This document shows positions 1 to 13,057 of a stretch of 64,000 nt of DNA, piece after piece. Source of the DNA: Caprimulgus europaeus (Eukaryota; Chordata; Aves; Caprimulgiformes; Caprimulgidae); NCBI GenBank assembly GCA_907165065.1, contig OU015529.1:10301554-10365553 (forward strand), in the 5' to 3' direction. Position 1 is the first letter of the stretch. Each line of letters begins with the position of its first letter. Made by a program: the position numbers and the translations under genes. Below the pieces are notes generated by a model. The model saw only the letters and a program-made list of their open reading frames with translations. It was not told the origin of the DNA and did not search any database.

Positions 1-2944
1 TACCACACTCTACTATTGCTCACTAAAAACATAATTGAAGAAGTCTTACTAGGTAGTTTCACTGTAACAGGTATTAGTTATAAATGAACTTATTGCTTTA
101 TTTAGCCACATTCTGGTACCCATGTCTCCATGCTTTTGTGTCTGTAACAAAAAAAAGAATAAGGGAGAATGAAATAAAGAAAACTGAAACTCCCAATATT
201 TTCCTTACAGAGCAGTAAAATAGGGCATGAACCTCTATAAATTATCCTTTAATACAAAGAACAAATAATCCATTATCCTCTTCTTATATCTGTAGAGAAT
301 ATGTTTTGACTGAGAAGAGTCTGTTTTGGCTGAAAAACATCAAAATAACATGGCCGAGAGCAGGAATATTTCCTATGAGGAGCAGCAACTGAAGTAGCTT
401 TTAATGCAGTGCAATCAAAAGCTCAAATCACAAGTTCAACTTGAGTAACCTCAACTTAAGAAAATCACAGATCTGAATCTTCTCCAAAACTGGACTTTAT
501 AACAAAGGTCAACAGCATGTCCCCATCTAATGCTCCTGGCTTTCAAACCTTGTACCCCATCAGAGGGATCTGAGTGTTGTATTGGATGCGTTAGTGGGAC
601 AGTGCTGGTTCAGAACAAAGAAACATATTTGATTAATAAAATTCACACTTGTGCTGAGGGCTGACATTGGACCTGCTCACAACTTGATTCTCATCTAAGC
701 CCTCAGGCTTAAGCGAAACCTATTTGCCTTGTGCTTATTTTCTGCACAGGGGTGAATTTCATTCTATGCGAGGTCTGTGCGACATAACCCAAGAAGTAAA
801 GAGGAATGAGAAATATTTCCCTCCGTTCCTGCAACATGTCCCTGATTTCCTTTTAAAATGTCTCTGATAATTGTTTTCAAATGCTGGCATGTACTTGCTC
901 TTTGGAGGAGGCACTCATTCTAAGAAAATGTGCAAATCTCCAGGGCTGATTTGGTTTTCAGAGGATGGAGTTCCCTAAAACAAACTCTTAAAAAAATAAG
1001 TTGCTATTTCTCTAATGGACACATCTGAAGAACAACACATATCTCTTTTTTCAGTCTGACAGAATGAAACGTCAGTCCTGATGAATATTTGCATGTAATT
1101 ACATAGCTCATCTAGCTTTTCCTGATCAAGTGATATAGCATGCAAGCCAAGCACCAATGTACAATAAAACAGATTAAATCCTTATTGCCTAGATTAGCTT
1201 CAACTGCTCTTTGGGTTTCTTCGTGAAAATGCACTTTCAAGTCAGCTGATGGCCACATATTATAGCCCCACAAAAAACGTTGCAAGGGCTAAGCACTCTA
1301 AACTCCAGCTATTGCAATAATTTAATCCTTTTGTGGATCTAAAGATGCAGAAGTCCTCATCTTCTCATCATAACTGACTTAATGAAAATCTCTGGTGACA
1401 AATTGATTTTTTTCAACCTGCCAAGTTCCTGTAGTAGATTTAAAATGAAGCAATCTTTAATTTATTCTTAACTTTTAATCCCAATAAAACACTCAAACAG
1501 CAGCTTCTGCTGGCACTTGGAATGCGGCTGTTTAATAAAATAGCAGCAGCAGTTCCAGTTTGTGGATGGATACATTTCTCTTTGTCTCTTTACACAATAG
1601 ACTATACCCATGGCTAACTAGCTGACATGGTTAACTCCAGAACTGACTTTACTGTGGTGTATTTTGTTTGAATTATGCTACTCAAACGTTCACATACATA
1701 GAGCTCTCACTGAAGTCACATTAGGCCGAAGCTTAAGAGATACTGAAGAATTACATCCAGTCTGGTGTCACTTCACCAGCCTTAAATCAGCTTGTAAAGG
1801 AAGCTTACACACAGAAACAAAGCCAACTCCAATGGAGTTCAGAGTCTTCACCTCTCATTTCCATAAGACACCCTTCAGAAGATCCCACCTGGGAAAGAAC
1901 TATCAGCTAAGTTGTGTGGATCTGTTCCTATAGCACAGTGTTTCAGGAAAGTAATCTACAGTTACCTACAGAAATGTCATTTGAAATGCCATCAAACCAC
2001 ACACACACAATGTCAGTGAATCTTATCCAGTTCTCACAGTCTGTAGTGTTTTTTTGACATGGCTCACCCACATAGTAAGAAAGTTCACATTTTCCTGCTG
2101 CTCAAGTGTCTGATGTTGTCAGCAATACTGCCAGCATCAACCCTGTTGCTCTCCATAGAGTTTTTCATAATTGTAAAGCACATTTTTGTTTTCTTCCATC
2201 ATAAGCTTTTTTGTTCACTGTTGGCCAAATAATGTTGATAATAATCCCTTCTAGGGAAAGAAGTTTACAAGCATAAAAATTACCTTTGTGTCTTGTAAGG
2301 CAACACAATCTCTAGCTCCCCATGGTCATTTGTCATAGGAAAATGAAAGTGTTTAATGGTACTGACCAACACTACATCCTCAATCTTCTCTGAGAGCCCA
2401 GAACTTTTGGTCATGGGTTAGACACTAGTCAGCCATGCATGCCACATCTGTATAGAACACAGATTTTTAGTTTCAATTTTCCACTTTAAAAAAATGTACA
2501 TTGTTCTGGCATTTTTCAAACAACTACTACTGATTACTGTACATATGTAATACTTTTTCTGACTTGACCTCTCACATCTCATAGAAAAGGCACAGGAGGG
2601 GGGAAAGTTGTACATTGTGCCTCATATCTCTTATCAACAGCTTCTGGCCTCAGAGAAGTGAAGGCAAAGGTGAATCAAAATCCTATCCAGAACTGTTGGA
2701 AGACCTAGATGTAAAGTGCACAGTCCCTTCAAAATGGTCAGATAAGAGTTTGTTTGGTCATGGCCAGACATGAAAGTGTTAAAGGCAACATAAGGAAGAT
2801 AGGTCTGAAAGATCTCAGTTTGAGCTGAAGAGGAAACCACAGAGACGGCTGCCATCAGGCTGACCTGTTGTGTCTGCTGGTTTCTTTGCAGTTCTCCATC
2901 TGTCTCTGTCCATCTGGTGACCCTTGCCTTCTACTTTGATTGCA

Positions 2945-3073
2945 GGCTCTTGGGGCTTTTGGAGCTTCTGGGGTTTTGGGACTTTTGGAGCCTGTACTGC
3001 ACTTGGAACAAATCCACAGGTCCTAGTCATGAACAAGAGTCCCTCATGTGATGATAGTGATGATAGTGATGGA
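2945..3073. repeat. Short degenerate tandem repeats
   Basis: Two small repeats lie close together. At about 2,950-2,992 a G/T-rich motif resembling GGGGCTTTTGGAGC recurs imperfectly. At 3,049-3,072 a nine-base unit (TGATGATAG with small variation) is repeated about two and a half times. They give low-complexity peptides in the overlapping frames, so those frames should not be read as genes. Confidence 0.5.
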
Positions 3074-5950
3074 CCAGAATTCCCATCCTTTGGGAAATCC
3101 TGGTGTTGTGATTATTCTCTCTTTTGGAACCAAAAGCAGATATTTCTCACAGAAAGGAAATTACTTTAAAAAAAATAATGAGCACCATTAAGGTATTTTA
3201 TCTGAACGATACCAAACATAGGGCTGTTAAGTATTACATATAAAACAATCAACATAGTATTAACAGCTGTTAATATGACCTAAGAGTCTAAATAAAATTA
3301 ATTGAAATGTCAGTGCCATAGCAAACCTTTTTATCTTTGAACGCAAGAAAGATTTTTTCTTACTGTAACAAAATGATTCAGCATTACTAAAATAAAAATA
3401 TAGTGCCATAGTTATTTGTTTCAACTTTGTATGTTTGAAAATATCATAAGGGTTGACACATCCCTGCAAAATATTTCATAATGATGAAGCCACACTTGTT
3501 GGATAGGAAGTTGTTCTTTCAGGAAACCTCTACCTCAGAGAGTTCAGCTTTGGCCTGGTGCTAGAACTCTGCATAACGAAATCACGAGAGGACTTGCATT
3601 TGCGACATCCCTGGGTGAAAGCACATCTTTGAATGAGTGAACAACAAAACTCTCCCTGCATTAACATTCAAGATGGATCTAAGGAGACAGTGTTCCAGCC
3701 TTCAATTATTTTCTACTAACCACCCAAACAGAACCAAATCAACCTGGAAAAAGCTATGCATCTCTAGATGCATAAAACTAGAATAAGGTGCAATATCAAC
3801 TCCATTGTGCCCAGACACTAATTCAGTCCTTTTCTTTAAATACCTGAAGATCCTTGAATAAAAGCCTTGTTATTAAGGTAGTATCTGATAAGTTATGGCT
3901 ATGACCATTGCACTGACAGCTCAAGAAATCCACCATTCAGAGGGTTTAAACACTCCAGCCATTCTCTTTGGTGGATAATTTTGCAAGAGGGAGAGAGAGA
4001 AGTTGACAGTTCTGCCCATGCCTACTTCCTTAATTCAGGCCCAACATTTCAGAGACATCAGAGATGGATGTGCTGTGAAAACATGAAGTCCAGTATTTCC
4101 ATCAATGCCTGGAAACCAACAACATTCAAGAAAGAACAAAATGGGAGTGCTGAGTTCTGTGCAGTGCTTTGCATTCATCATCCTCAGAGGGGCTTCACAA
4201 AAGCACTTGGTGCCATTCTCCCAGCTCTCCAGCATCTCAGTCTTGGCTCAGTGTGTAAGTAGTAAGTGAATAACTTTTCTTATCTTATCTTATTAAAAGA
4301 GAGAGAGAAAGAAAGAAGCAACAAACCCAAAGTGATTCTGATCCAAGGATCTTTTCCATCTCCCATATAAGATTCACATTCTTTGGCCTTATAAATAAGT
4401 TTATGTTAACAGACTAACATCATAAATAACAGCTGGGTTTGAAGCTGGCAAAAAGATGAACCACATCTATTTAAATGTGGCTCACCTCCACAAGTCTTAA
4501 CTAGGCTATGAAAATATAACTGACCTGATTCCACGAGACAGCCATGGAAGACAATGTACTGGGCAGACATGCTTCTCCTCTCAGGACACTGCTGCTGGAG
4601 TGCTGTGTGAGAGCTGGTATGTCTCCTCTAGGGAGATGGCTTAGGTACTGAAGTGCCCAAAGACAAGGAAGCTCTTGCTGGCTGACTCATCACACCTTCC
4701 TTCAGAGTTCTGGCACCCAATATGGATGGCAGAAGAAGGTAGACACAATCAAAAAATGGTCCCTTACTACCTCTCCCCACCCCATGGAACTGGAAACCTC
4801 ATGACAGTGTGGCAGGGCTTCCTGCCATGGGGCAATGAAGGACCTCTGGCCAGCCCAGAACATTATACCCTTCCAAACCCCAAAATCTTTAAAGTGTCTC
4901 AGGGTTCAGGGCACCCAGGATCTGTGAGAGGAGATCTACTAGGATTACCTTCTTATTTTTAATTTAACAGCTAGCAGAGCTGCTGCCCAATTTTGGCATG
5001 ATGGAAGCATCCTGGTTAGCCCACATTCAGCTCTCCTTCCCCAACACGTTCTTTAGCTGCTCGTCAGCGTGCCATTTGCATCAGCTCCTTGTTCATTCCT
5101 TTGCCATTGATGCTTTCTAATCAATCTCTAGTCAATTCATCATAAATGGCCCCTATCAATCCAGCCTTGCTGCCTGTGCAATACTTTGATTGCAAAGTCA
5201 GAGCAGGCAAAATAGACTTGAAAATTCAACCAGGTTCAGCTCCAGGTTGGAGCCAGCGGAGAGTGCCGGGACAGCACAGACCAGGGTCAGGGGACCCAAG
5301 ATCTCCTACCATCAGTTCTCACTCTCTGTGTGGCTTTAAGAAAATTACAATAAAGCTAGACCAGACTGTCATCTGAGTTACAGGCAAGGGTGTTAAATCT
5401 GTTGTGTTCACATGTAAAATGTGCTTGTAATACTTCGTGAGGTTCTCTGATATCAGCACAGTAAAGGTGCTAGGGAAACAAGAACAGTTATTCACAGAGA
5501 TCCAGAAACCAGAGCCAATAACTGACTTCTGTCTGTCTCCAACCCTAAAGCAGGTTGAATTTGCCAGTTTTGGCAGAGTTTCACTGTCAGCTTTGGTTCA
5601 GCTGACCCTAATCTCCTGGAAAGTAGGAATCCACAGAAAGAAGCCCTATGTATATGTGTGTGTCTATATGTGTGTGAGTGAGATGCTGCCCTGATGAATT
5701 TAAACAGGCCAACTTTAGCTCACGTGCTTTCTCCATGGCTCTAGCCACACGAGCAGCTTGCCACAAGAAATGCTCAGGTGCAAATTTTCAGCACGTCAGC
5801 TGCTCCACGATAACTGTGTGAGCTTGCAAGACACGATGGATGCAAGACAGTCCAGCTCTCGCTCTTTGACAGTTAAGCTACTTCATATTTAATGCATGGG
5901 CTTACCATAGCTATCTCATGGGGCCAAGAGCAAGCACAAGTTACCACAGA

Positions 5951-6520
5951 CTAGCTGACGTGATGTAATTTTGCACCATATATCACAACTTGCTTTAGAA
6001 ATAGGTAGCTGCTGGGCAGCAAGACCAGCTCTGGGCTCCCTAGATCACAAAGTCCTTCTTGCACCCCTGGTTCTGCGGGGTCTTGACAGCGAACTGCTGC
6101 TCTGAATAGCAAAACCTGGGGCCATGTTTGGTGGGAGCCTGATGGGATGTCTTGGTGCACCACAGAGCCTCTCACCCTTGCCAGTTGGCTCACCAGCACC
6201 AGCCCCAGCCCCAAAGGTGCAGCAGTGCTGTCTGCACATCTTGTTGGAGATTCACCCAGTCCAAGGTCCATACAAGTCTGCTCATGCTGTGTAGGTGTGC
6301 TCCTGGGCTCTGTGTTGGGGGCATCAGGTGTCTCTGCAGCTTTTGGAGTGTTTTCCCTGTGCTGTGAGGGCCAGGCAATAGGTCTCCCATGCAGAACAGC
6401 AGCCACCAGAAGGTAGACCTCATTGAGGGATGAAACCACCAGGGTAAGGCTGAGCTCAGATGTGTTGTAGTGAGGGGAGCTCTGATCTGGAAGGAAAGCC
6501 AATCCACCTTCCACAGCCAC
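5951..6520 (-). other. Unrecognised 189-codon open frame in a GC-rich island
   Basis: This is the longest non-repetitive open frame in the window. It starts with ATG and ends in a stop, but I recognise no domain, signal peptide or family, and the composition (many Pro, Ser, Leu, Thr) is that of GC-rich noncoding DNA. Two other minus-strand frames and two plus-strand frames overlap it, so the openness is explained by locally low stop-codon density. I see no splice-site or promoter context that makes it convincing. Most likely a chance frame. An exon of a lineage-specific transcript is possible but unsupported. Confidence 0.12.
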
Positions 6521-7266
6521 CTGCTCCCTCTGCAGTGCTATGAACCTTTAAAGCCCCTTTCCCTACTCAAGTACTCCCACAGTCTCCACCTCAGCCCAGC
6601 TCTGCACCCCAGGTCCCTGCCACCACCTCCCATTGTCCCTCTGGGAACCATGTGGGGACAGCAGTGCCTGAGGATTGTTGCTCTGTGGAATATTTTGATT
6701 ACAGATTTAAGAAACTTCAAGTCACCTCTGATTGGATTGCTTCATGGTGGGCATGAAGCATCCAGTTTAGGGATCCAGCTACTAGCCTTGATGGAAGAAC
6801 ACTTCTAATCATGGTAGATAAGGATAACCATCTTGCCACATGCTCCCAATATCGCCAAATTAAGTGATAACTGTAAAGAAGTTAGATACAGTCCCATGGA
6901 CAAGGAATTTCAAATCCTGAGTCTGCTGTTATTGGCCCTTCTGAGTGATAAAAATGCCAAATTTTCATGAGAGTGATTGCTAAACCAAGGTTGACTTCTG
7001 GGAGGTGTTGCCTGGGGTCCAGTTCTGATGGATTTCAGCACGAATGTTCCCTGAGAGTGAAAAAGCCTTTTCAGGTGTCTCAAGCCAGGCATCCCAAATC
7101 AGTAACCACTTTTGAAAATAAAAACGTAGGTCTGGGAATCTGTTCCCGCTAAGTCTTGTTTATGCGAGTGCACAGCTACAACGGACTGCTTGTCTGTGCA
7201 ACGGCCAGACTCTGAGTAAGGGTTTGCAGACACAGCCTCCTCATCGCAGCCGGTGGAGTCCTGGCC

Positions 7267-7304
7267 CTACTGAAATCAAGGGAATTTTCCCTTTGACTTC
7301 AGCT
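7267..7304. repeat. Imperfect inverted repeat, possible old interspersed repeat
   Basis: The left arm reads CTACTGAAATCAAGGGAA and the right arm TTCCCTTTGACTTCAGCTG, so the two halves are near-perfect reverse complements around a short TT centre. Palindromes of the type ACTGAAGTCAATGGG...CCCATTGACTTCAGT are, from memory, scattered widely in amniote genomes as old repeat remnants. The inverted repeat is seen directly. The family assignment is a recollection only. Confidence 0.4.
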
Positions 7305-7881
7305 GGGACCCAGATTTCAACTTATGTGTTCCCACCTACAAAATGTGATTAACCAGGCTGCTTTTGTCACAGGAGTGTTGGGAGGCTGTTGTCATTAGCG
7401 GCTACAAAACATAATTTTATCTCTTAGGGTGGAAGCTGCTGTTGAAATCCAAAATGTTATTAATACAGCTTTTTAAATCACATTGCTCTCAAGCATGTTG
7501 CAAACAAGCAAACAAAATGCCTGAAGCTCCCCAAAATAAAATAACTTCACCTTTAGCACTTGAACTTGGAAGTACCATATGTCAGTCTGGGAGTGCAAAG
7601 TCTGCATTTCATGAGCTGCAAAAACTCCCTAGGGGAGATCGAGGGACCGCCAAAAGTTCTTTGGGGGACTCTCTTTTGTACTGAAACTGGGGAACTCTCA
7701 GCGGGCTTACCCAGCTGCTGGAAATTCTTCCACAGACACTGATGTGCAGCACTGTTCCAAAACAAATATCTCCGAGTCCCACACTTCATCCATCTGTTTC
7801 GCATTTCAAGGAGTTAGTGTTCCACACACAAGTGTGTTAAGAGACTGAGAGAGCAAGCTGGACCAACAAAGGCTCATTAAA

Positions 7882-7957
7882 GAAGGGGGAAAAAAAAAAA
7901 AAAAAGAAAGAAAGAAAGAAAGAGAAGGGGAAAAAAAAAGAAAAGGAAGGGAAGATA
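7882..7957 (+). repeat. Purine-rich poly(A)/(GAAA)n tract
   Basis: Almost pure A/G run: GGGGG, then a long A run, then GAAA tetramers, then further A and G runs. The reverse strand would encode low-complexity Phe/Ser/Leu/Pro only. Simple repeat. Confidence 0.8.
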
Positions 7958-8419
7958 GAAAGCAAGCTATTTTCAAATACTGTATACGAGCCATTGGGCA
8001 GGGTTAGAATGGAGTTGCAAAGACCAGTGAGAAACCAAAGGATCTCCCCCTTAAAACCCCTCTGAAATATAAAATGTTAAATTCCAGTTCAGAACAATAC
8101 AGAGAGCTCAAGCAGGAGCACAATCATGTCAGGGGGTAGTGCAAGTTAAATTTGTCCCTGGTGTCAAATCGTCGACTGGAGAGCAGTTACATGAGGAATG
8201 AAGGAGGCTGCAGGTTCCTATCACTTGGCCTGACTCCTACTACATTTAAAGTCGTAAAAGATACCCGGTACTGACCAATAAAAATTAAAAGTCAGGGTCA
8301 TTTTTGTAGTTCCTGAGGTCTGATCCAAACCCTTCAGACTGCTGGTAACCTAAGTGAACTGCTCCACAGCTTTTGTTTTCTGTAATTGTCCCTCACACAG
8401 TGCAGTGTGGGGACTGCTG

Positions 8420-8540
8420 AATGCATTTCATACATTTTTTGGCAGCGCCGTTCCGTGTTGCGTTAAGAGTTCATTAATTTGCTTGCCACTAGGCCCCTGT
8501 GAAAAGAGGAAATTGTTTCACACTCGCTGAAAGACAGAGA
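8420..8540. promoter_or_regulatory. Candidate conserved noncoding block
   Basis: A unique stretch mixing several retained CpGs (GCGCCGTTCCG, TTGCGTTAA) with homeodomain-type TTCATTAATTTGC, lying in AT-rich desert. Such composition is common in vertebrate developmental enhancers. Conservation could not be assessed here, so this is a suggestion only. Confidence 0.2.
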
Positions 8541-11500
8541 AAAGAGCTTAGAGAGGAAGGAGAAACAGATTAAATGGGAAATACAAGCAATGGAGAGACA
8601 GGTTTGGGGTAGTGCTTTGTCACTTCTCGAATTGTACAAAGGCTAACATGTGAACTCGGGGAATGTGACAGACTTTTGTTTGGGAAAACTGTGCTACTGT
8701 GTCATTAATTAGCCCAAGACAAGAGATTTGGCTGGAGCTCATCTCTGCTCAGATTGTGTGAGCTGAAACAATCGAGGCCCATTTCCAGGCTAAGACGGCA
8801 AAGGAAATGAAGGGGCCATAAGAAAGATATTTGTAAAAGGAGCAAGTAAAGAGTAAACTGACAATGTGAATCAAAGAAACAATAATTTCAGAGGAAAGTG
8901 GCCAGTGGGCTGGGGAGCGATAATTTTCCTCAGAAAGACAGGGTGGCACTGGCACATGTTGTGTCTGCCAAGTGATGTTCAGCTGCTCGAATGGGTTCAC
9001 CCAATTAACTCATTCTAGATTCTCTACATGGTACCCAAGACATTCCTTCAGCTGAGGTTCAGAATTAAAATGCCCTCAAGGCCTGAAGATACATTTCAGC
9101 TCCCAATGTGTTTTCTAAGTCTTCATCTAAACACCCTGCTGCACAAAATGGGGCTGGAAAGAGCACAGGGCTCCCGGGTTTCACACTGCTGCGTGGAGAT
9201 AGATGGCTGGAAGCAAACACCAGGGGAAATGTTGTTCCAACTGGACCCAAAACTTGTGGTTACCCATTGGTAGCAGAGGCAAAAGCCAGAGTAAGAGCTG
9301 TTGTCACCACTTTTCACAGCAAACAGCTCTTTGGGAATAGTCCTGGGAGTTCCACTGATTTGGATGCCTTTTGTATAGCTACTCATGTACATAAGGGTTG
9401 TAGGATCAGGGCCAATACTGTGCTAAAGCAGTGAAGATCAGACATGCAGTAAGGATGACATATTGTGTTTTCACAAAAAAATAAACAAACTGCTGTGGTT
9501 TGAGTTTACAGGCCTATCAAGCATCCCTCTAAAGACGAGTGGAAATTCTGATAAATGGTTTCAGCATTGCTTCACACAAAAATGTGCTCCCCAGGTTGGG
9601 CTTTAGTTTTTCTCAGTGATTATGAACTGGTTAGGCAAAACAAAATTTGAGAATAATTTAGGTTGGGAAGAATCTATATTATCTGAACCATAAAAATAAA
9701 AGACCAGAGCCGCTAAATAAATTCTCCTTGTGGACCAAGTCTAATCAAGAGCTTCTTCTCTTGCTCTTCATGATCTTTAATAGAAGCAAACTGGTTGCAC
9801 TGGTCAGGAGGCAATAAGATTTGCAGCATCAAGTGTTACGTATTTTAGTATTTTTTGGCTGGTTCTGACTGCAATCACCTCTTGCAGAGAGCCACTTGGT
9901 CTCTACACATAGTTCAGCTGCTCAGAAAAAAGGTCATCCATTGTTGACTAAGAAACACCAGTATTTAATATTTTACCTTGTACTTAACATTACTTGGTTG
10001 GTACCTCTGCATAAGGAGAGGATGTTTTCATCAAAACTCTAATAAATATTCCTGCCTTGCTCTTTTCATTCTGCAGTGCCTTGCCTGTTTGACAGTGCTG
10101 AATTTCTGCACAAAGGTAAAGGAACATGAGGTAGGCAGATGTACTTGTGCATTGACATTGCACGTAGTATTTGGCAAGACACACCTCACCATTGCTCAAC
10201 CCAGGAGTGGGCTTTTTTTTCAGTTCTCCACTGATATTTCATGGAAATTTGCAATAGACCAAATGAACAGGAATAACCCATGACATTATGTTTCCCACCA
10301 CTGAGTCATTGCTGGTAGGACCAGGATGGAGTCGTGCGCTCCTGTACCACAAAGGGCCCTATAGTTTCTCAGATACTTGATTGACTGTTAAATGAATGGC
10401 AAGCACTTCGTTCTCTGTAGTGTGTCATGATTAATTCATCTCCCTCTCATACCCCGCTGTACACGTTGTAGTGGGCTTCATTCATGAACCGAAAAAAACC
10501 TGAGTAATGCTCCCCTACTCACAATTTTATTTCTCCATAGAAGGTCACAAAATATACCATGGCTGCAGGTGGTCTTACATAAACAAAGCAATCTGGCCAG
10601 AGTTCAAGGCTCAGCAATACAATATTGTCAAGTGATCATTTTGTTGAAATAGTTGGATGCCTATAAAACATCTGCAAATGCTAAATTTAAAATACAAATA
10701 AAGCTCAAAGTTGGAAAATCCTCAGACTTCTGGTGAAAACATTGTTTTGTAGAACACAGCTCCTCTTGTCCCATGTAAATCTAATGCTGAATGTGGACAA
10801 ACAGTTTAGCTCCTCATAGTGCCAAGAAAATGGGCTTTGCATGGGTGCAGAGCTCTTTTATTCCTGCAGGATCATAGCCCAGCTTCCCAGAGAAAAAAGT
10901 GATGGGACAGCAATAAAAATCAGCTTGTGAAGTTGGGGGAGAAGGATCAGGGTGATATTCTTCCAGATTATGAAACCTAAATTAAACAGAAGAATGAAAT
11001 CATCTTTCTGTTACTTATTTAGCACTTGGCTGAGACATTAGATCCTGTCCTGAGAAAAGTCCATAAATGGTATCACCCCAGGAGCAGAACGGTGAAGGCA
11101 TTAAGTCATGGGGATGCTCATCTAAGATAGAGGTCCCTGCTGACTTTCTGCTGGCCCACAAAGGGACAGTCCCCGACTGCTGGAGCAGAAGGAGATGAAA
11201 ATGCCTCCTCAGACTGCCCACTTCCACTCTTGTTTGTTTAACTGTGTGCTGCAAAGCAAAGTAAGGGACAGAGCCAGAGCTCCCTCAGCTCACCATCTAC
11301 CTGCCCCAGACAAGTTGGGGGCTTGCAGCAGTGCAACATCTGTGGAAGGAACAGTGGAACTGAGGGAAGAAAAAGTCAGGAGGTGGGTTATTTAGGAGGA
11401 TACAAGAACTTCCGCGGGAAAAGGGCTTAAAAAGGATGGCTGCCACCTCACCTTGCCCCAGAGATGAAGGATAACACAGTTAAACCCTCTCTGTAGGTAG

Positions 11501-12014
11501 CCAGCAGGAGCCCTTAGGTTTGGTTTAGCACTTAACAAATCTGAACCAGGGGAGAGAAGAAGGGAATGGAGAAAAGATTTTATACATATTTTTCCATGTT
11601 TGTTTTTCAGCCCTACTGACTTTTCAGCTAACACCCTTATCCACATTTCCCAAGTAAGACTTACTTCTGAATGCTTGGGGTTAGAGGACAAAGTCACTTT
11701 GGTGTTCTCAGTGTATCGGCAGCAATCTCTGCTGTCGAGGAGACACCGTGTGTTGAAACAGCAGGTGGTGTTGCAGGTTAGGAGTGAGCTACAAAGCAGA
11801 GTTCTGCTCAGCTCTTGGCTGCACAATGTCTGGCTCCAACCAGTGCTATTAGTCTCTGAGGCCCCGTCCAAGCTACAGCTTGAGCCGCGCTCGCAGCTGT
11901 GCTGTGTTCAGAACCGTCAGCGGAGGTTTCCTGGCATGGTTTTGCTATCCAGCCTCGCAGCCTGGGATTTCTCTAACAATTGTGCGAGCCGAAATCACGC
12001 TCTTGACTGTCCCT

Positions 12015-12135
12015 CTGGGTAATATGTCACTTAATTGGTTAATACGCTTATAATATCGCTTAAAGTCGTAACGGGCATGGACGTAAATGGCTTTGAAAAG
12101 CAGCTTCAAATGCAATTATAAGCCTTATTGGCTTT
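12015..12135. promoter_or_regulatory. Candidate conserved noncoding block with homeodomain-like motifs
   Basis: Contains ACTTAATTGGTTAAT (TAATTG homeodomain core plus a second TTAAT), AATATCGC and three isolated CpGs (GTCGTAACGGG, GACGTAAAT), followed by CAATTATAAGCC. No repeat similarity and no plausible coding frame. Motif content and CpG retention suggest constraint. The regulatory role is inferred. Confidence 0.25.
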
Positions 12136-13000
12136 TAAAAGAAAGAGAGAAAAATATCCCCCCTTCTGTTGCTGGTGCAACTGGGAGTGATCCTGTAGAT
12201 GGGGCAAGAAAGGCCTTTGGCATTTTTACAGTGGCACCAGGCCGTTGTTTCAAGCAGTGTGTAAGGAGTGTTCTTTCCATTGGGCAGCCCTGAGCAAGGT
12301 TAGGTGATGCCAGGTTCCAACACCCTCTACTGCTGGAAGGACCCTCTGACCCACTGGCTCTCGTGGGGGTCAGCTGGGGGCTGCGCAAACAGGCAGTGTC
12401 TGAGGGCAGCAGACCCCTTGGAGCACCGAGATGGCCATGGCTGTGCTGCCGAGCCCTCCAGCAGCCTTTGGATGCTGCTCCTGTGCTAGCACAGGCACCT
12501 CCCCCAGTTCAGTTCTGGTGGGATCTCTCAAGGGAGCAGAGGTGCAGGCAGGGCTGGGGCTGCACTGCTGCCATCAGTGCGTCACTTCTGCTCTCAACCA
12601 GGGCATCCCAGGTAAACGAGGCATAACTCTCCTATGAAAGTTTTCATAAATGGATAAATAATTCACCAAATTCTCCCTTCCCCATTACCAGACAAATGGC
12701 TGGTGCTTTCCTGAATTTTCTAGAAGTGTAAATGTCCCTCAAGTATTAAGTAAATATTGCTCTCCAGCAGCCTACAGACACTGCTGCCATGCAGATGCAT
12801 ACAATTCACTCCTTGTGTGAGAAAAACATACACATTAATGATATATTCAAACTGTAACAAAGCAGTTAATTCATTTGCTAATACATCTTTTCTGCTTTAG
12901 AGCCTATCAAGTAATGAACATTTAATGACCCATTCATTTTCCTAAGAACTGCTGCATGGCACGGTGGAATCAATACAAAAGATGACCATTTTCACGCATC

Positions 13001-13057
13001 AGATAATCTTATCTACAAGGTTAAGATAATATTATGTTAATGTTTCCTGCATTATCT
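13001..13057. promoter_or_regulatory. Cluster of four GATA-factor motifs
   Basis: Four WGATAR sites lie within 57 bp: AGATAA at 13,001, TTATCT (reverse) at 13,009, AGATAA at 13,024 and TTATCT at 13,052. The first two form a back-to-back palindrome, AGATAATCTTATCT. Paired or palindromic GATA sites are known to be bound by two-finger GATA factors. The motifs are seen directly, while enhancer activity is inferred. The cluster lies in a unique AT-rich block (about 12,830-13,150). Confidence 0.35.

Noticed and set aside
2815..3036. Minus-strand Lys/Pro/Gln-rich peptide frame
   Set aside because: Comes from a degenerate G/T-rich tandem repeat. No start context or homology.
11392..11871. 159-codon minus-strand frame overlapping a 140-codon plus-strand frame at 11,600-12,022
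   Set aside because: Two opposing frames cannot both be explained as coding, neither resembles a known protein, and the region is simply GC-richer.
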